Shown here: one piece after another, positions 31,521-44,159 of the stretch
Numbering within the stretch: position 1 is the first letter of the stretch
Layout of the letters: each line of letters opens with the position of its first letter
Assembly (NCBI RefSeq): GCF_905220365.1
Contig: NC_061143.1
Coordinates: 8,804,001-8,868,000 of the forward strand
Direction of reading: 5' to 3'
DNA: 64,000 nucleotides
Source of the DNA: Vanessa cardui
Lineage: Eukaryota > Arthropoda > Insecta > Lepidoptera > Nymphalidae
Program-made: the position numbers and the translations under genes
Notes under the pieces: model-generated
The model's database searches: none
Told to the model about the DNA's origin: nothing
The model's input: only the letters and a program-made list of their open reading frames with translations

Positions 31521-34500
31521 GTGTATTTATTATAGCTAAATACAGTACAACAAAATAAGCAGAGTTTCATTTTTCAAAACAATTAAACATAATTATTATC
31601 TTCAAATAAAACAAATACCCGCTGTTCAAATACACTAATGAAGATATTATTATAAAACAAACGAATAAACACTTAAACAAATAACTTCTAAATTTAAGCA
31701 TTAAACCTTCTTACTTCTTTGATCTCGAAATTTACATTGTTATTATACCTACATATTATAATATTAAATTATGCAACGCCACCTTTGGTTCTAGTAAGCT
31801 TTCTTTAGAAATTGAACGGGTCTTATTAATATCTGATGTTTTACCTTAAAATTTTTTGTTCTTGCCCTCTTCATCCTTTTTTGACCTATTTTGTGATTCA
31901 TTTTATGTATATAAACAAAAAATTATTGACTAATTTTTTTTCTAAGTTTTTTATTTTTTATTTTATCTTTAAATTATTATGTAAACTTTTTAATTGTGCA
32001 CTGTTCATAATTAGTAAATGTTATGTACACTTGTCATTGACGTACATATCTGATGTTTTAATATAGTCACTTTAACTGTAAATGTTCAATATGTATGTTG
32101 TAAGTGTGCTTGTTGTAAACAAATAAATAAAATAAAATCCTTTAAGATCGCTGCTGCCTAAGAACCAGCATCAAAAGCTTCTCGTGAACAGAAACAATCA
32201 ATTTTCAATTGACCAAAATGGAGATATATGATTGTATATTCGATTTTATTTCGTGTGTAACCTCTTTGGTGTGTAATCTCAAGGGAGAATAAAAAATAAG
32301 CAACATAATTTTAGAACGTAATTAAATTCATAATTTAAAATCAGAATATTATTTCCACTGATATTTTAGTATACATATATTAAAATGTTTATATGTATGT
32401 AAGAGTTTTTTCGCACAAAATTAAAGGCTCTTTATTAAGTGTGAATTAAACATCAACGTTTTATAATCAAATAGTACGTAAAGCATTAAATCATAGAGTT
32501 GTCAAGGGGAGTGCGTGCTGGATGGCTGATGGCATTCTTCGTCGACCATAAAAATATTTTCACGCACCAAATAAAGGATTTAATCCTATATAATGAATTG
32601 ACGCTATTATTTAGAAATTATGATAGATATTTTAATATAAATACGGCTTCATCGGAATAGCAATTTGAATTAAGAGATCGAAGCTAATTTTTAATTGAAA
32701 CCATTTAGTTTGAATAATAATGAAAGTATTTGTTACAATTAAATTATTTATTTAATATAGGCTAAAAACTAATCCATGCTGGGTTATAAACAGGGAATAA
32801 TGTCATACACTAAGTATATTAATAGAAACCCCCGATGCCCAGAGATAAAAAGACAGTGTTTGACCTGGAACGCGTGAGGTGGAGGCCTGGCGTGTCCTGT
32901 TTCAGATGGCCCTGATGGGGATAGTAGCTGGTGGAATGTAAGGGCGATGAAGCGCGATCACCTTTACCCTTCAAGGATAACTCCGCCGAGCCACGAGCAG
33001 AGCAGAGGCAAGGATGTGTTATATCGATAGCTATCAGATCTGTGCCAATGACGGCCTTCGCGTCGTAGTGATTTTTGCTATGGATGAATGTGTACTTCTT
33101 TTATATGTATGCCAAGAATACCAAGCTATAGAGCAGCGTGATGGTGGTGTCAAATCTGTAAAATTATAGCAGGCGTTTGTAGTTAATTTAGGAAGGCACA
33201 TAACGAAACGGGTCAAGTAAGTGGTAGCTAGTTCAAAGTCATCGGAACTGGAAAATATAAAATTCGGTTTTTAAATCTGGCTACTTCAAAGATTTGCCAA
33301 TGTCGTTAGAATAAATAATGATAAAAGGTGACCACACAGACATGCCTTGACAAATACTGCTACTGCTACTACTGGTAGCACAACTGTGGGAGATTTTTGA
33401 CCTGTTATTACAACTATGCAGAGAGCTCTATTCGTTGTGAGATTATTAAGTTAAAGATGTCGTCTCATACCATGATCGAGCTCGGAACGTACTTTTAAGT
33501 GTATCATAATAACTTTCAATACACGCAGGCGTAACATTAACATATTATATTCAGTATAATAAGTCCCATCTGTACATAACAATCGAATGAGCTATACGTA
33601 TCATCATATACGAAGTTAGTCGTGAGGAAAATTAATCTCAGCTTCAGTACTTGAAGGCAAGGTATTGACAAAGTTATCGACTTGATGTTACGTACATATA
33701 TCTACGTCTATCGTTTTCTGTAATACGCGGGGGGCACGTAGTCGGCACGTGACCGGCATCTTTCGTTTCCTGTCACAGATACACCTAAAACGAAAAACAA
33801 GATGGAAATACGGAAAATTATTTCGGAAATAAAATTTCTTCCCTGGTAACACCTGGGTGGAATGCAAAATATTTCGGAGAAATGATTTTTAGACTTTCAT
33901 AAGGACTTAATAATTTTATGTAATTTTTTTTGTATTATATTAAGTAACAAATTTGAATCTGATGTAAAGTTATTATTTATTAATTCAATGATACACCAAT
34001 GCAACATTATATAAGTATTAGTACTGAAAAAGAGGAACAATTAAATTCCTTGGGAGTTCTCCTCAGTAGAATTTACAGTCAATTTATATTGTTATTTATT
34101 TAATTGCACATACATAATAATTATGTAAGTGATTTGATGGAAAACGAGTAACTGATGTTGATGAAGTTCAAATACGGTCATGTTTTCATTTGTTTAATTT
34201 GTGTTTATAATTATTCTTGTGGTCAATTTCGAAGGAAAAATTTGCAAGGAAAGTCGCATATATTTGTGGTATTAGGTAAGGAGGATTTTATCCAGCTGTT
34301 AGCTGTCTCATTGAGTAGAGAGCTCTACGCTTATCAACAAAAGGATATATGTATCCTACATCACATCCAATGTACATCGTTTTATATTCAAGCATGACTT
34401 TAATAAATACTAAGATCGGTGCACATTTCTACAGAAGGTTCCATCCACTTCAAACAGATCCGTCACCTAAAGATGATATTAACACGATGTTAACAATAAA

Positions 34501-34800
34501 AAATAAGTAATATTTGCTCAAAATTTCAGATTAAATTCAATTGATCATTTAAAATGAAGATTCGGAACTGCCCATATTATTAGTACTACTTATATCATAA
34601 CAATAATAATATTTTGCTTAAGTGTTTGACGTTTTCTATCTAAGTAGCAAATGAATGCAAGATGTTTCATACGAATTAAAGCGAGCAAAAAATTCAATAA
34701 ATTATGTTATCAAACATATATGTAACACAATTATACTCACGCAAGAGAATATGATTTTTTGCGTATTTTTAAAAACCAGTCCGTAAATTCTGTGGAATCT
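31521..34800. other. Gene-free stretch
   Basis: AT-rich except for 32830-33080, a less AT-rich block (TGGAACGCGTGAGGTGGAGG, CGCCGAGCCACGAGCAGAG) that resembles worn LINE sequence but matches no motif I can name. No gene seen. Confidence 0.3.
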
Positions 34801-34935
34801 ACGTACACGCGTAGTAATTCTCCGGGCACCCACGTACAATGTACGTGATGGGAATCCGACCCCCTAGTATTATGACGGTAGGGGGTGATTAGGAAAAAGA
34901 TCAGCTTGCGTGTTGCGGCGTCATTGGAAGGTGAT
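34800..34935. promoter_or_regulatory. Island with two perfect palindromic pairs
   Basis: CACGTAC-AAT-GTACGTG (34831-34847) lies beside ACCCCCTA ... TAGGGGGT (34859-34866 and 34879-34886, 12-nt spacer). Both are perfect inverted repeats in a GC-richer block 100 bp upstream (+ orientation) of a tRNA-Ala gene. Confidence 0.4.
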
Positions 34936-35030
34936 AACTGAATATTGTTTTAAATTTAATTTTGTGTAGATGGTTTTTTGTAAACTTTAATAAATTTATT
35001 ATGGAGTTGTCCGATATAATTTTATAAAAA

Positions 35031-35102
35031 TGGAGATGCCGGGGATCGAACCCGGGGCCTTTCACATGCAAAGCGAACGCTCTACCACTGAGCTACATCC
35101 CC
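35031..35102 (-). tRNA. tRNA-Ala (anticodon TGC), copy 4
   Basis: Identical 72-nt cloverleaf; TTTTT follows on this strand. Confidence 0.97.
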
Positions 35103-35257
35103 GTTGACAACTTGAGTGAAACAAAACATCTTTGTATGAGCTAGTATTTTAATATCTCACGATTTAATATAATTAAAGAATATTAATTATTAGAAATATT
35201 TAAAAAAAAGAAACACTAACATACAGTACCTAAATGTGCTTATTAAGAAGCAAGTTT

Positions 35258-35498
35258 ATAAGCATATCTTTGGGCTACCTTATGGTAAGTGGTCACTACC
35301 CATAATTGGCATCAAAACAAAAATTAATTAATATCCTTTGGAACTAAGATGTCATGCCTTTTGCCTGTCATTGCATTAGCTCATTCTCCCTCCAAACTGG
35401 AATATACTGGAAAATACTAAGTTTTGCCATTTTGCGGTAGAATAAGTATGTGATGAGTAAGTAGGTAGTAGGTACCAACACATGATCTTGCATGAAAA
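35258..35498 (+). repeat. Decayed GGTTGGCGG repeat
   Basis: Shares TTATGGTAAGTGGTCAC, GGAACTAAGATGTCATGCC and GCGGTAGAATAAG with copy 1 at 5311, with many substitutions. Confidence 0.6.
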
Positions 35499-36098
35499 AG
35501 GAAAAGGTTTAAGAAGGTTTAAATATTTCTTCACCAATTCAAAATGTGTTTTGTCTCGCCATATTCTGCTAGATTATTATCCATCGAAGTGAATTTTAGT
35601 TAAATTTTGAAATTCTAACTTAACTAAAAGATTATATTACTAAAGAAACTATATCCAGTTGATTGTTAGGTTTACTTACTCATTCTTTTTACAGTTTACA
35701 ATCTCACGAGATGGAGTATAATCGAATGTTATTTATTACTTTACGGTGCATAATACGTTCGCATAAAATAACTTAATGCATTGTTTATTTATGCCACGAC
35801 TTCCAAACTATAATCATATAATAGGTTTTTTATTATAGTTTTATTTCGAACGAAGTCGCTTTTATGCAGTCGAATATGTAATTAAATTACACCGAATTAC
35901 GTAAATTATGAATATGATCATTTATGATTTAATTGCAATAAACAGTTTTACAAAATCAATATATTTAGTTTTGTTTAACAGAGAAATATAATCAAAACAA
36001 AATAATTTTATAATAGCTAAAAGATATTCACAACACTAGAGATGTGTGTAACGTTAAACACACATAGTAAGACAGAAAACATAATTTGTAAAAAAAAT

Positions 36099-36170
36099 TG
36101 GAGATGCCGGGGATCGAACCCGGGGCCTTTCACATGCAAAGCGAACGCTCTACCACTGAGCTACATCCCC
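36099..36170 (-). tRNA. tRNA-Ala (anticodon TGC), copy 5
   Basis: Identical 72-nt cloverleaf; a long T-run follows. It forms a divergent pair with copy 6, the 5' ends being 214 bp apart. Confidence 0.97.
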
Positions 36171-36384
36171 CTTGACAATTTATACAAAACAAGTTAAAAA
36201 TATGTAAATGTAACATATAAAAATATTTGTATCATATAGATTATATTAATTGAAGGATTAAAGGATATGGAAGTAATTACGTATCCTTTAATTCGTCAGT
36301 ATTAATGTAAAGTAAAAACTTGTGAAACAAAATACTTTTATCATTCAATTAATTCAATTAAACTTGTTCGCTTAATTTATCATC

Positions 36385-36456
36385 GGGGATGTAGCTCAGT
36401 GGTAGAGCGTTCGCTTTGCATGTGAAAGGCCCCGGGTTCGATCCCCGGCATCTCCA
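36385..36456 (+). tRNA. tRNA-Ala (anticodon TGC), copy 6
   Basis: Identical 72-nt cloverleaf with 5' flank CATC and a seven-T terminator at the 3' end. Confidence 0.97.
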
Positions 36457-36469
36457 ATTTTTTTATAAA

Positions 36470-38580
36470 ACCCAATCACATCCTCGATATCTATTTTCAA
36501 TATTTGAAAATTACTTAACGTTACCTCGTTAAGTAATTTTTAAATTTTGTTTGTTTGTGTAATCTAGAGGTAAAAATTATATTTAAATCATATAATTTTA
36601 TTTATGTGTGAAGCGTTCGTTATTTGTTGTTTATATATGTTTATAATTTTTCTTAAATCAAATCCAAAATAAGGCGAAACTCTTCTTTATTTTATTTTAT
36701 TTCAATTGCTTTTCTTTTCCTTCTATTCCCACACGATTCGAGACACACAGCCATTAACTTAAACCTGAAATTCAACATTGGAACTCATGATTTACAGAAG
36801 CAACTATGAGCTAAGCCACTACACTACGCAGTTGAATTCCAATCAATAAACTCAATACAAGAAGGTTTTTATACGATTTATGCTTAAGGAATCTTTCTTA
36901 GTGAAACAAACGAAATCATAAAAATAAAATATAAACTACGTGGCAATTTTAATCCACTAAACAATCTGTCACATTCTTCTTTATCTCATTAGATTCAGGC
37001 GAAATTTCCAAACAATAACGGTATAAAAAGCGTTCATCTTAGCTCAGATGTTTTTTTACGAAGGGCACTGACCGGTTCCGCTGTTATATTAAAAAAGTGT
37101 CACAATAAGTGCTAAAAGATTACTACTGTGACATGTGCTTGGACACCACTGTGAGGTCACGAAGTAAGCGTTTTATTGGTTCTTATATAAAACAAATGAA
37201 AACTTTCATTTACAAATCATTTCACTTCATTTCGTTCGATTTTCAAATAGCTGTTTGTATCTTCTGTGCTGTGGTCTCTATTCAAAAACATTTCATAGTA
37301 ATTGAATTCAATATCGTATATATACGTTTGCTATGACACTTTATGAATATAGAGAAGCTTACACCTAGTTATTACTTGATGTTTCAGAACTTATAATTTT
37401 ATAAACAAGATTTACACCAATATCTATAATAATCAAACAATTTAAGCTTTAAAAAATATTATTTATTATGGTTCAGTTTTATTTTTGGAGGATTTTAATT
37501 AATTATTTATAAATTTATTAATAAATTTATTTTATTTATATTTAAAAATAGTTACCTCCTTTTTAATTTAATAAAAAACGATACAACATTGTCTGTCAAA
37601 TCTTTTTTTCGATTAATTTCTGTGAATATGCCAATAATGTTTTAAATAAATTAAGTAAATATATTGTTATTTTAGAGCGGACGTTACGTATATAATAATT
37701 AGAAGTTTAAAGGTTAAATACTTTGCAATACAGTTAATTATTTCGCTAAAAATAGCGTTGTAATTATGTTCTTGTTGAAAGGTTAGGTTAGCACCTTTCC
37801 GCTTTCAAATTTGATTAATTATTCAATTACAATACGCCTTTATTTGTATCGATTATTTAGCAAGAACAAGATGAGGAAGAAAATAAAAACATCTTCTTTA
37901 TAAAAGGGATAGAAGCCCTTGATCAGCAGTGAGTTCTTAATTAAAAAAATATTATATTATAATTGACTCTTTAAAAGTAATTTGAACACGATAATTATAT
38001 GATTTAATATAATAAAAATAATACTTTTATATTAAACAAGTAAGCGTTTCGTAGCCCCAAGTAATGGCTATCGGGAGAGCAGTAATGGTGCATTAGCCCT
38101 GCGACGACGTCGTAAATCATAAGTAATCCGGGGGACATCGTGGAGATCACACAAATTGTTTGATTGCATCTCAATAATAAAAACTAGATATTTAATATTG
38201 GTCGGATTCGATATTGAAAATCGATTTTGAATTGAAAGAACTGTCAATTCGATTATTCAAAGAGCGGGGTCAGTTACAATAAGTGAAGTTATTAATTACG
38301 ATATCAAAATGGTCGTCATTATATATAATGAATAAATAAGTCAGTAGTGGAGACTGGCCTGTGAAACGCTGAAAGCGCTTTTTGCAGCTGGGGTGTGAGC
38401 GATTTGAACAGTGTCACTTTCCGATATAGTTCATATAGCGGTATCCATATAGGCATTTTAAACAACACATACACGTAATAAATAATAGTTTTAGATAATA
38501 CTTGTATAGTTACTATATATTTATTGTTCTTTTTTTGAAATTGTTGTCAATTAAATATTATTATAATTAACATTCATAAA
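36470..38580. other. Gene-free AT-rich stretch
   Basis: No gene, and no repeat family recognised beyond simple AT runs. The open frame at 37109-37336 has no domain signature. Confidence 0.4.
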
Positions 38581-38585
38581 CTTCC

Positions 38586-38702
38586 ATCAACCCGCAATGG
38601 AACAGCGTGGGCGAATATATTCCAATCCTTCTCCTCACAGGGAGAGAAGGCCTTAGTCCAAGAGTGGCAAATTAACGGGCTGTTGTTATTGTTGTTTGTT
38701 GC
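38586..38702 (+). repeat. SINE-A 3' fragment
   Basis: Begins AACCCGCAATGGAACAGCGT and ends in a TTG-rich tail, matching the last third of the SINE at 43828-44137. Confidence 0.65.
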
Positions 38703-39569
38703 ATAAGCTTTATCATTACACTTCAGCACTATTACTTTTGACACAAAAAATCATTGTTTTTGTTTGATGGGTTAATATTTTAATATTTTCATCGACAGTC
38801 TGTTTTAGATTTTTGTATGCAATGCAATCTATAGTAAATATATATTAAGTCGGACTTTGTTACGTAATTATACTCCCACTTTGGTGAAACCCCAATTTTA
38901 TAATTGAGTTCCTCATAAGCAAACGAGTGTATTTCCCAAATCGCTTTTAGAATGAGAAAAATCCACATATAATTTAACAGCGTACATTAATGAAATAAAT
39001 CGTTTTACTCATCGTCTCCTAATTGCCAATTGAAAAAAAAAACCGGTCGCATCCACTCGATTTTCTTGAACCATCAAAAATCCGCGATCCACAGAAAAAT
39101 CTCGACGCAATAAGAAATCTTTCGAGATGGCATTTTCGTCAATGCGAATTTAATACGTTTCTGCTTACTTCTCCATCATCACGTTCTTTTTGTCTTTATG
39201 TTATAGTTTGTTGCCTAAATGCATATGAACAGAACATTTAAAATTAAGTCATACATACTCATATTTAGAATTCATTTTCTGTTGCACTTTTGAAAATGCA
39301 CTGATTTCTATATAAAATGCATTGTCGACTCTAAAATCGTGACCAAATAAGGGTGATATTGGTTTGAATTTTAAAACTGTAGACAGTTTCTTACTTGTAG
39401 TTCCGACTCACTTATTTTGTCCATACTAAGACAATGTATGCGATGAATTCGCGAATCTACGTAAAAACACACTCGGGATTTCGTAGGGCTGAGTATTGTG
39501 CACAATATCATTTTATAACCAAATAAATAAAGGTAATACGCACTCGTTTTAAAACTTGATTATAATATA

Positions 39570-39820
39570 ACCTACACATATAATAAAATTGAAGCGTCTC
39601 TTTGTAATATTAAAATAGTCCTTTTTTACTCAATGCATATGTATGTATACACGGTACATATACCAAAATAACATTTTTTACAATTTTTGAATGGCTGTAT
39701 CGATTTTGATGGATCAACTATAATAACGGACGGGATAACTGATATAATAAGGAGTAGCTTAGGCTACAATATTTTTTTTTTGTTTAATTCAAACGCGTAC
39801 AAGGTCGCGGGCACAGCTAG
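39570..39820 (+). mobile_element. Helitron-like element (family 2), copy 1
   Basis: Runs from ATAATAAAATTGAAGCGTCT to CGCGGGCACAGCTAG followed by T. The CTAG terminus and the body words (TACTCAATGCATATGTATGT, AGCTTAGGCTACAA) are shared with 50325-50559. Confidence 0.6.
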
Positions 39821-40691
39821 TATTATTTAAAACACATTACGCCTATTATTATATTCGTATTGCATATTATAATAAATACATTATATATACGAAGGATATC
39901 AGTAAAGTAGCAAAGAAAAGTCTATAAAGATTGAACATAACAAGCTATGATACTAGTAGTGATATTTTGAAAAGGCATTGATTTAAAATAAAATCGAATG
40001 TTTTACGTGTACGATTATTTTTTTATGTACCTCAGTCAACCCTATAGGATTTCCCATCGGTTTCACGGTGTGACTGAGATGTAGGTATGTAGATCGTAAC
40101 CTATTGTTCTGTCAAATTGACGCCTCATGAGTCATTCTGCACTTAGTTTTAGGATCTCGATTTTCTTGCAGATGCGCTGTCAGTATCGCGGAGATGTATT
40201 TTAAATTATACATTACATTAGTTAAAATTAAAAAATAATAATCGTCGAGAATTTATTTATATCGGGTAATTTTGCCTTATATAAGCAAAATTAGTAGCTT
40301 TACATAATTCAATATAATTTTTGTTCAATTTAAAATATGTGCTTACGTCTGTTGTGCATTATAATGCCTCACCCTATAAACCAACTTAACAGTTCGAAGC
40401 TGTATTATATTTCATTAGGATTGCTTCTATTGATGCAGCTGTTGAGTTCCAATCAAAATTTAAAAGCAAAATTAATCTTGCCGTTGATTATTATGCTTAG
40501 CATATAGCTCTATATAAATAGAATACAATTCGAAAATTCGTTATATTACTTCTCTAGTGACGATTAATTTAGATCCAAAAGCAGTTATATAATCGTTTTT
40601 ATTCCAAACTTGTTTAACGCTACTCAACTTGTTTTCTATGTTCACATCTAGAGAAACTTTGACTATGATTGCGGTCTCTACATCTAAAAAA

Positions 40692-40763
40692 TGGAGATGC
40701 TGGGGATCGAACCCAGGGCCTTTCACATGCAAAGCGAACGCTCTACCACTGAGCTACATCCCC
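40692..40763 (-). tRNA. tRNA-Ala (anticodon TGC), copy 7, with a compensated T-stem pair
   Basis: Same 72-nt gene except that the T stem reads CTGGG/CCCAG instead of CCGGG/CCCGG. The two changes restore a base pair, so the fold is kept. Anticodon loop unchanged; TTTTTT follows on this strand. Confidence 0.95.
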
Positions 40764-40799
40764 GATGAACAGAATGCTAAATTCATTCATTAATTCATT

Positions 40800-43700
40800 T
40801 TAAAACAACCAATACAATACATCTTAATTAAGCAAACACGTGCGTTCGATACAATAATAATTGTTTGTTCAGCTGATAGATGTATGGATGATTACAGTCA
40901 TCAAAATGGAAAACAGATAGAAGCTTCACTATTCCTAAACCAGCGAAGTTTTCTATTACTGTAATCTGTTTTAAAGGTACATCTATCAGTAACCTTTATG
41001 GAAATAAAAACAATTTTTAGAAGCGGATTTTTAATCTACACTTTTATAGATTAATATATTTTATTACGAGTTTTTTAATCTGCGCTAAAAGTATTTAGGC
41101 CATGTAGGTATAGTCAAATTTTAATCAAAAAGTATTTACAAATTCTAGTAAAAGTAGGTAAGTGATACATATAAATATAATCATATAGCAAAATTATAGA
41201 TTTTGTTTTTTATTAAAAGCTAGGAGAAAATATAGAAGAAATAGTAAAATTATGTAACTGAACTGAAAAGAACAACAGCTGATTTTCGGTTTTAAAAAAA
41301 AAAAAAAATCAAATCGAATTAAGACCTACCAATTGGTAATACTAAACAATAATTAACACTCACACGAAATAATCGTTTCCTAATCTTAATTTTTATTTTA
41401 TAATAATACTAAGTATAAATTAATTATTAATAATGAAAAGTGTAATATTATTAATTACTAGATTCCTTTAATCATTTCTAATAATATCCACTCTGAGATT
41501 CTAAACGAATGCTTGCTACGTTTGCTTCGCTCATTTGTTTGTTACATTTAACTACTTAACGAATCATTATGATATTTGCATACGAGTCAAACAGTTTGTA
41601 CAGAAAAGGAGATTAAGTACACACATCTGCTCCCAGTAATGAAAAAAGTCACGTTAGGTTAAAATAGATTTAAACCTATAAGTAAAGTCGAATGGAATTT
41701 GATAATTGTAGTTAAAAATAGACGACAATTCTAGAAATTTAGCGTAAATTATAAATAGGTATTTGCATCGTGCATTGTTGTTCTTAATTGGCAGAAAATA
41801 AATACAACTATTTTATAATTGTATACGTAATACGATATACATTTGTTTTCTTTAAAATATGTTTAAGGATATGTCATTTATTAAGTAAGCATTCTATAAC
41901 GCGTGACGTGACGAAATTAACAAAATTCCTAGATATCCATCTTTTCTGTAATACATCATACATTCATTCTAATATAAATATTTTGATGTTCATATAATCC
42001 TTACAGCACGAATTAAATATTAGATATGGCAACCCTGTTTTTTATATATTACCTAACCTTTAATTAAAGTTGCACTAATAAAATTTCTTTAATAAATTGA
42101 ATATATAATTATTTACTTGTATTTTTAATTTCAAAATCTAAATATAGCTCAATTTCATTATAATGTGTTGAATCATTATATAACAAAATTGATTTAAAAT
42201 TAAAGCTACCTCGGTTTGGAATGTAGATTATATATAATAATATATAAAACTCAGAACTTCTTATATACTCAAACTATTGAGATGCTGATAAGATGATCAG
42301 TCTCTACGCAACGATAAGTATATTTTCACACTGGGCGTGATGTCCAATAAGTCATTTTTAAACAAGCTGCATTAAATTTCTTGCTATATTATATTAATTT
42401 TAGTACAAATATATTATCATTTAATAAGAATAGATTATTTTCAAGAAACAATAACAGTATTTTTATAAGAAATCAATTGAGAAGCCGAGCTGCCTCCATG
42501 TTAAACGATTAGAAATTCACAGAGTTTTTTCGACCATAGAATTTTATATAGACTTTCATATTACACATTCTATCGTATATAATAAAGCATGACACATAAT
42601 TTCATGTCCACAGGAAGCTAAACAACATTTTATAGTGTTAGTTTACAACGAAACGATTCCAAGGTATGTATAACAACGTGTAAAACAGAACTAAGAGTCA
42701 TTATCGGCCGTCTCAAAGTAATTATAATAAATCCAAGGAGGTAAGGGACGTTTTTGCTTTTCGGTTGATCATTGTCTGCTCATATACGGCGGATAGGCTT
42801 GACCGGTCTTGACGAGCATTAAATTCAACATCGATTTGTTGACTTAATCGACGATCAGTGTAAAAATGGTGTGCTAATTAATCTCTACATTTAGGGCGTC
42901 TAATTTCGTATCCTTTTGTGCGTGGATGCTAATGAGATTTTGGTAACGATATCCTATAGTAATTACTTTTTTTTTAAATGCTTTGTCGTCGAATTAGAAT
43001 ATTCGTGATACCGAATAATTATATACTAATAATTCAGTGGAGTTTTTTTTTCTAAACATAAATAAATGAAGCAGCACGTTTCGGAGAAGGTTTTAGCAAA
43101 TTACACGACCAAGGATAACATCTGCGGGAGGTTTTGCTGGCACAATAAGGCATATTTATAAATGACATAAGTAGGCGAGTAAAAAATAGAAACAAATTCC
43201 AGAAAATTAATACAATATTTCAAAACTTCATGTCGATAGTCAAAAAGAGAATTATAATTATAATCGATGTAAAGTTTACGTCTTGTATGAATAAAAACAA
43301 TGTAGACTTGATATTGATATTTGTTAAAAAAGTTAGTTACATATAACGTCTTGAAATGGCTTGAAACGTTTATCTTACGCGTTTTAAATAATATAAATAC
43401 TCCACAGTTATTATTTAATAAGATCGCAGAAACTTATAAAAACTGTCAAGTACGAATGAAATTAATGAAGGATTCTGTATACGTCTACGAATAAGAATAT
43501 AAAATGTATTTAGTATATACTCGTATATAAATCTAAACAAAATTATTTTCAAAGAATAATCTAGTTTGAACTGGTTCTAACCATTTACGAAACAAAGTCA
43601 TCTCCGATTTATTTATGGATTAATATTAATAACAATGGCCAAGATTCAACGCGTCTTTAATAATCTGTGGATCCTTAATAATATAATAATCATCGGTATG

Positions 43701-43810
43701 CAATATGAACGACAGAAAAGATGAAGTAGTATTTTATACAAATTATTTTCAAAAGATGAAAGCGAACAATTGTATAGTGTATTGTACATATTTGGTGTTC
43801 GGTTTTGCTC
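40800..43810. other. Gene-free AT-rich stretch
   Basis: No gene or clear repeat family seen. 42700-42960 is slightly more complex, with no open frame. Confidence 0.4.
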
Positions 43811-43827
43811 GTGTTACGGTATTTCGT

Positions 43828-44137
43828 CGAGTCGAGATGGCCCAGTGGTTAGAACGCGTGCATTTTAACCGATGATTGCGGGTTCAAACCCAGGCGAGCA
43901 CCGCTGTTTCATGTGCTTAATTTGTCTTTATAATTCATCTCGTGCTCTGCGGTGAAGGAAAACATCGTGAGGAAACCTGCATGTGACAAATTTCATAGAA
44001 ATTCTGCCACATGTGTATTCCACCAACCCGCATTGGAACAGCGTGGTGGAATATGTTCCAAAAACCTTCTCCTCAAAGGGAGAGGAGGCCTTTAGCCCAG
44101 CAGTGGGAATTTACAGGCTGTTGTTGTTGTTGTTGTT
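43828..44137 (+). mobile_element. tRNA-derived SINE, family A, copy 2, with intact target-site duplication
   Basis: Full-length: tRNA-like head with A box and B box GGTTCAAACCC, common body, (TTG)n tail. It is flanked by a perfect 15-bp duplication GTTACGGTATTTCGT at 43813-43827 and 44138-44152, the mark of LINE-driven insertion. Confidence 0.93.
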
Positions 44138-44159
44138 GTTACGGTATTTCGTATTATAA

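Noticed and set aside
32830..33080. Gene fragment
   Set aside because: GC-richer but broken in every frame; no motif could be assigned.
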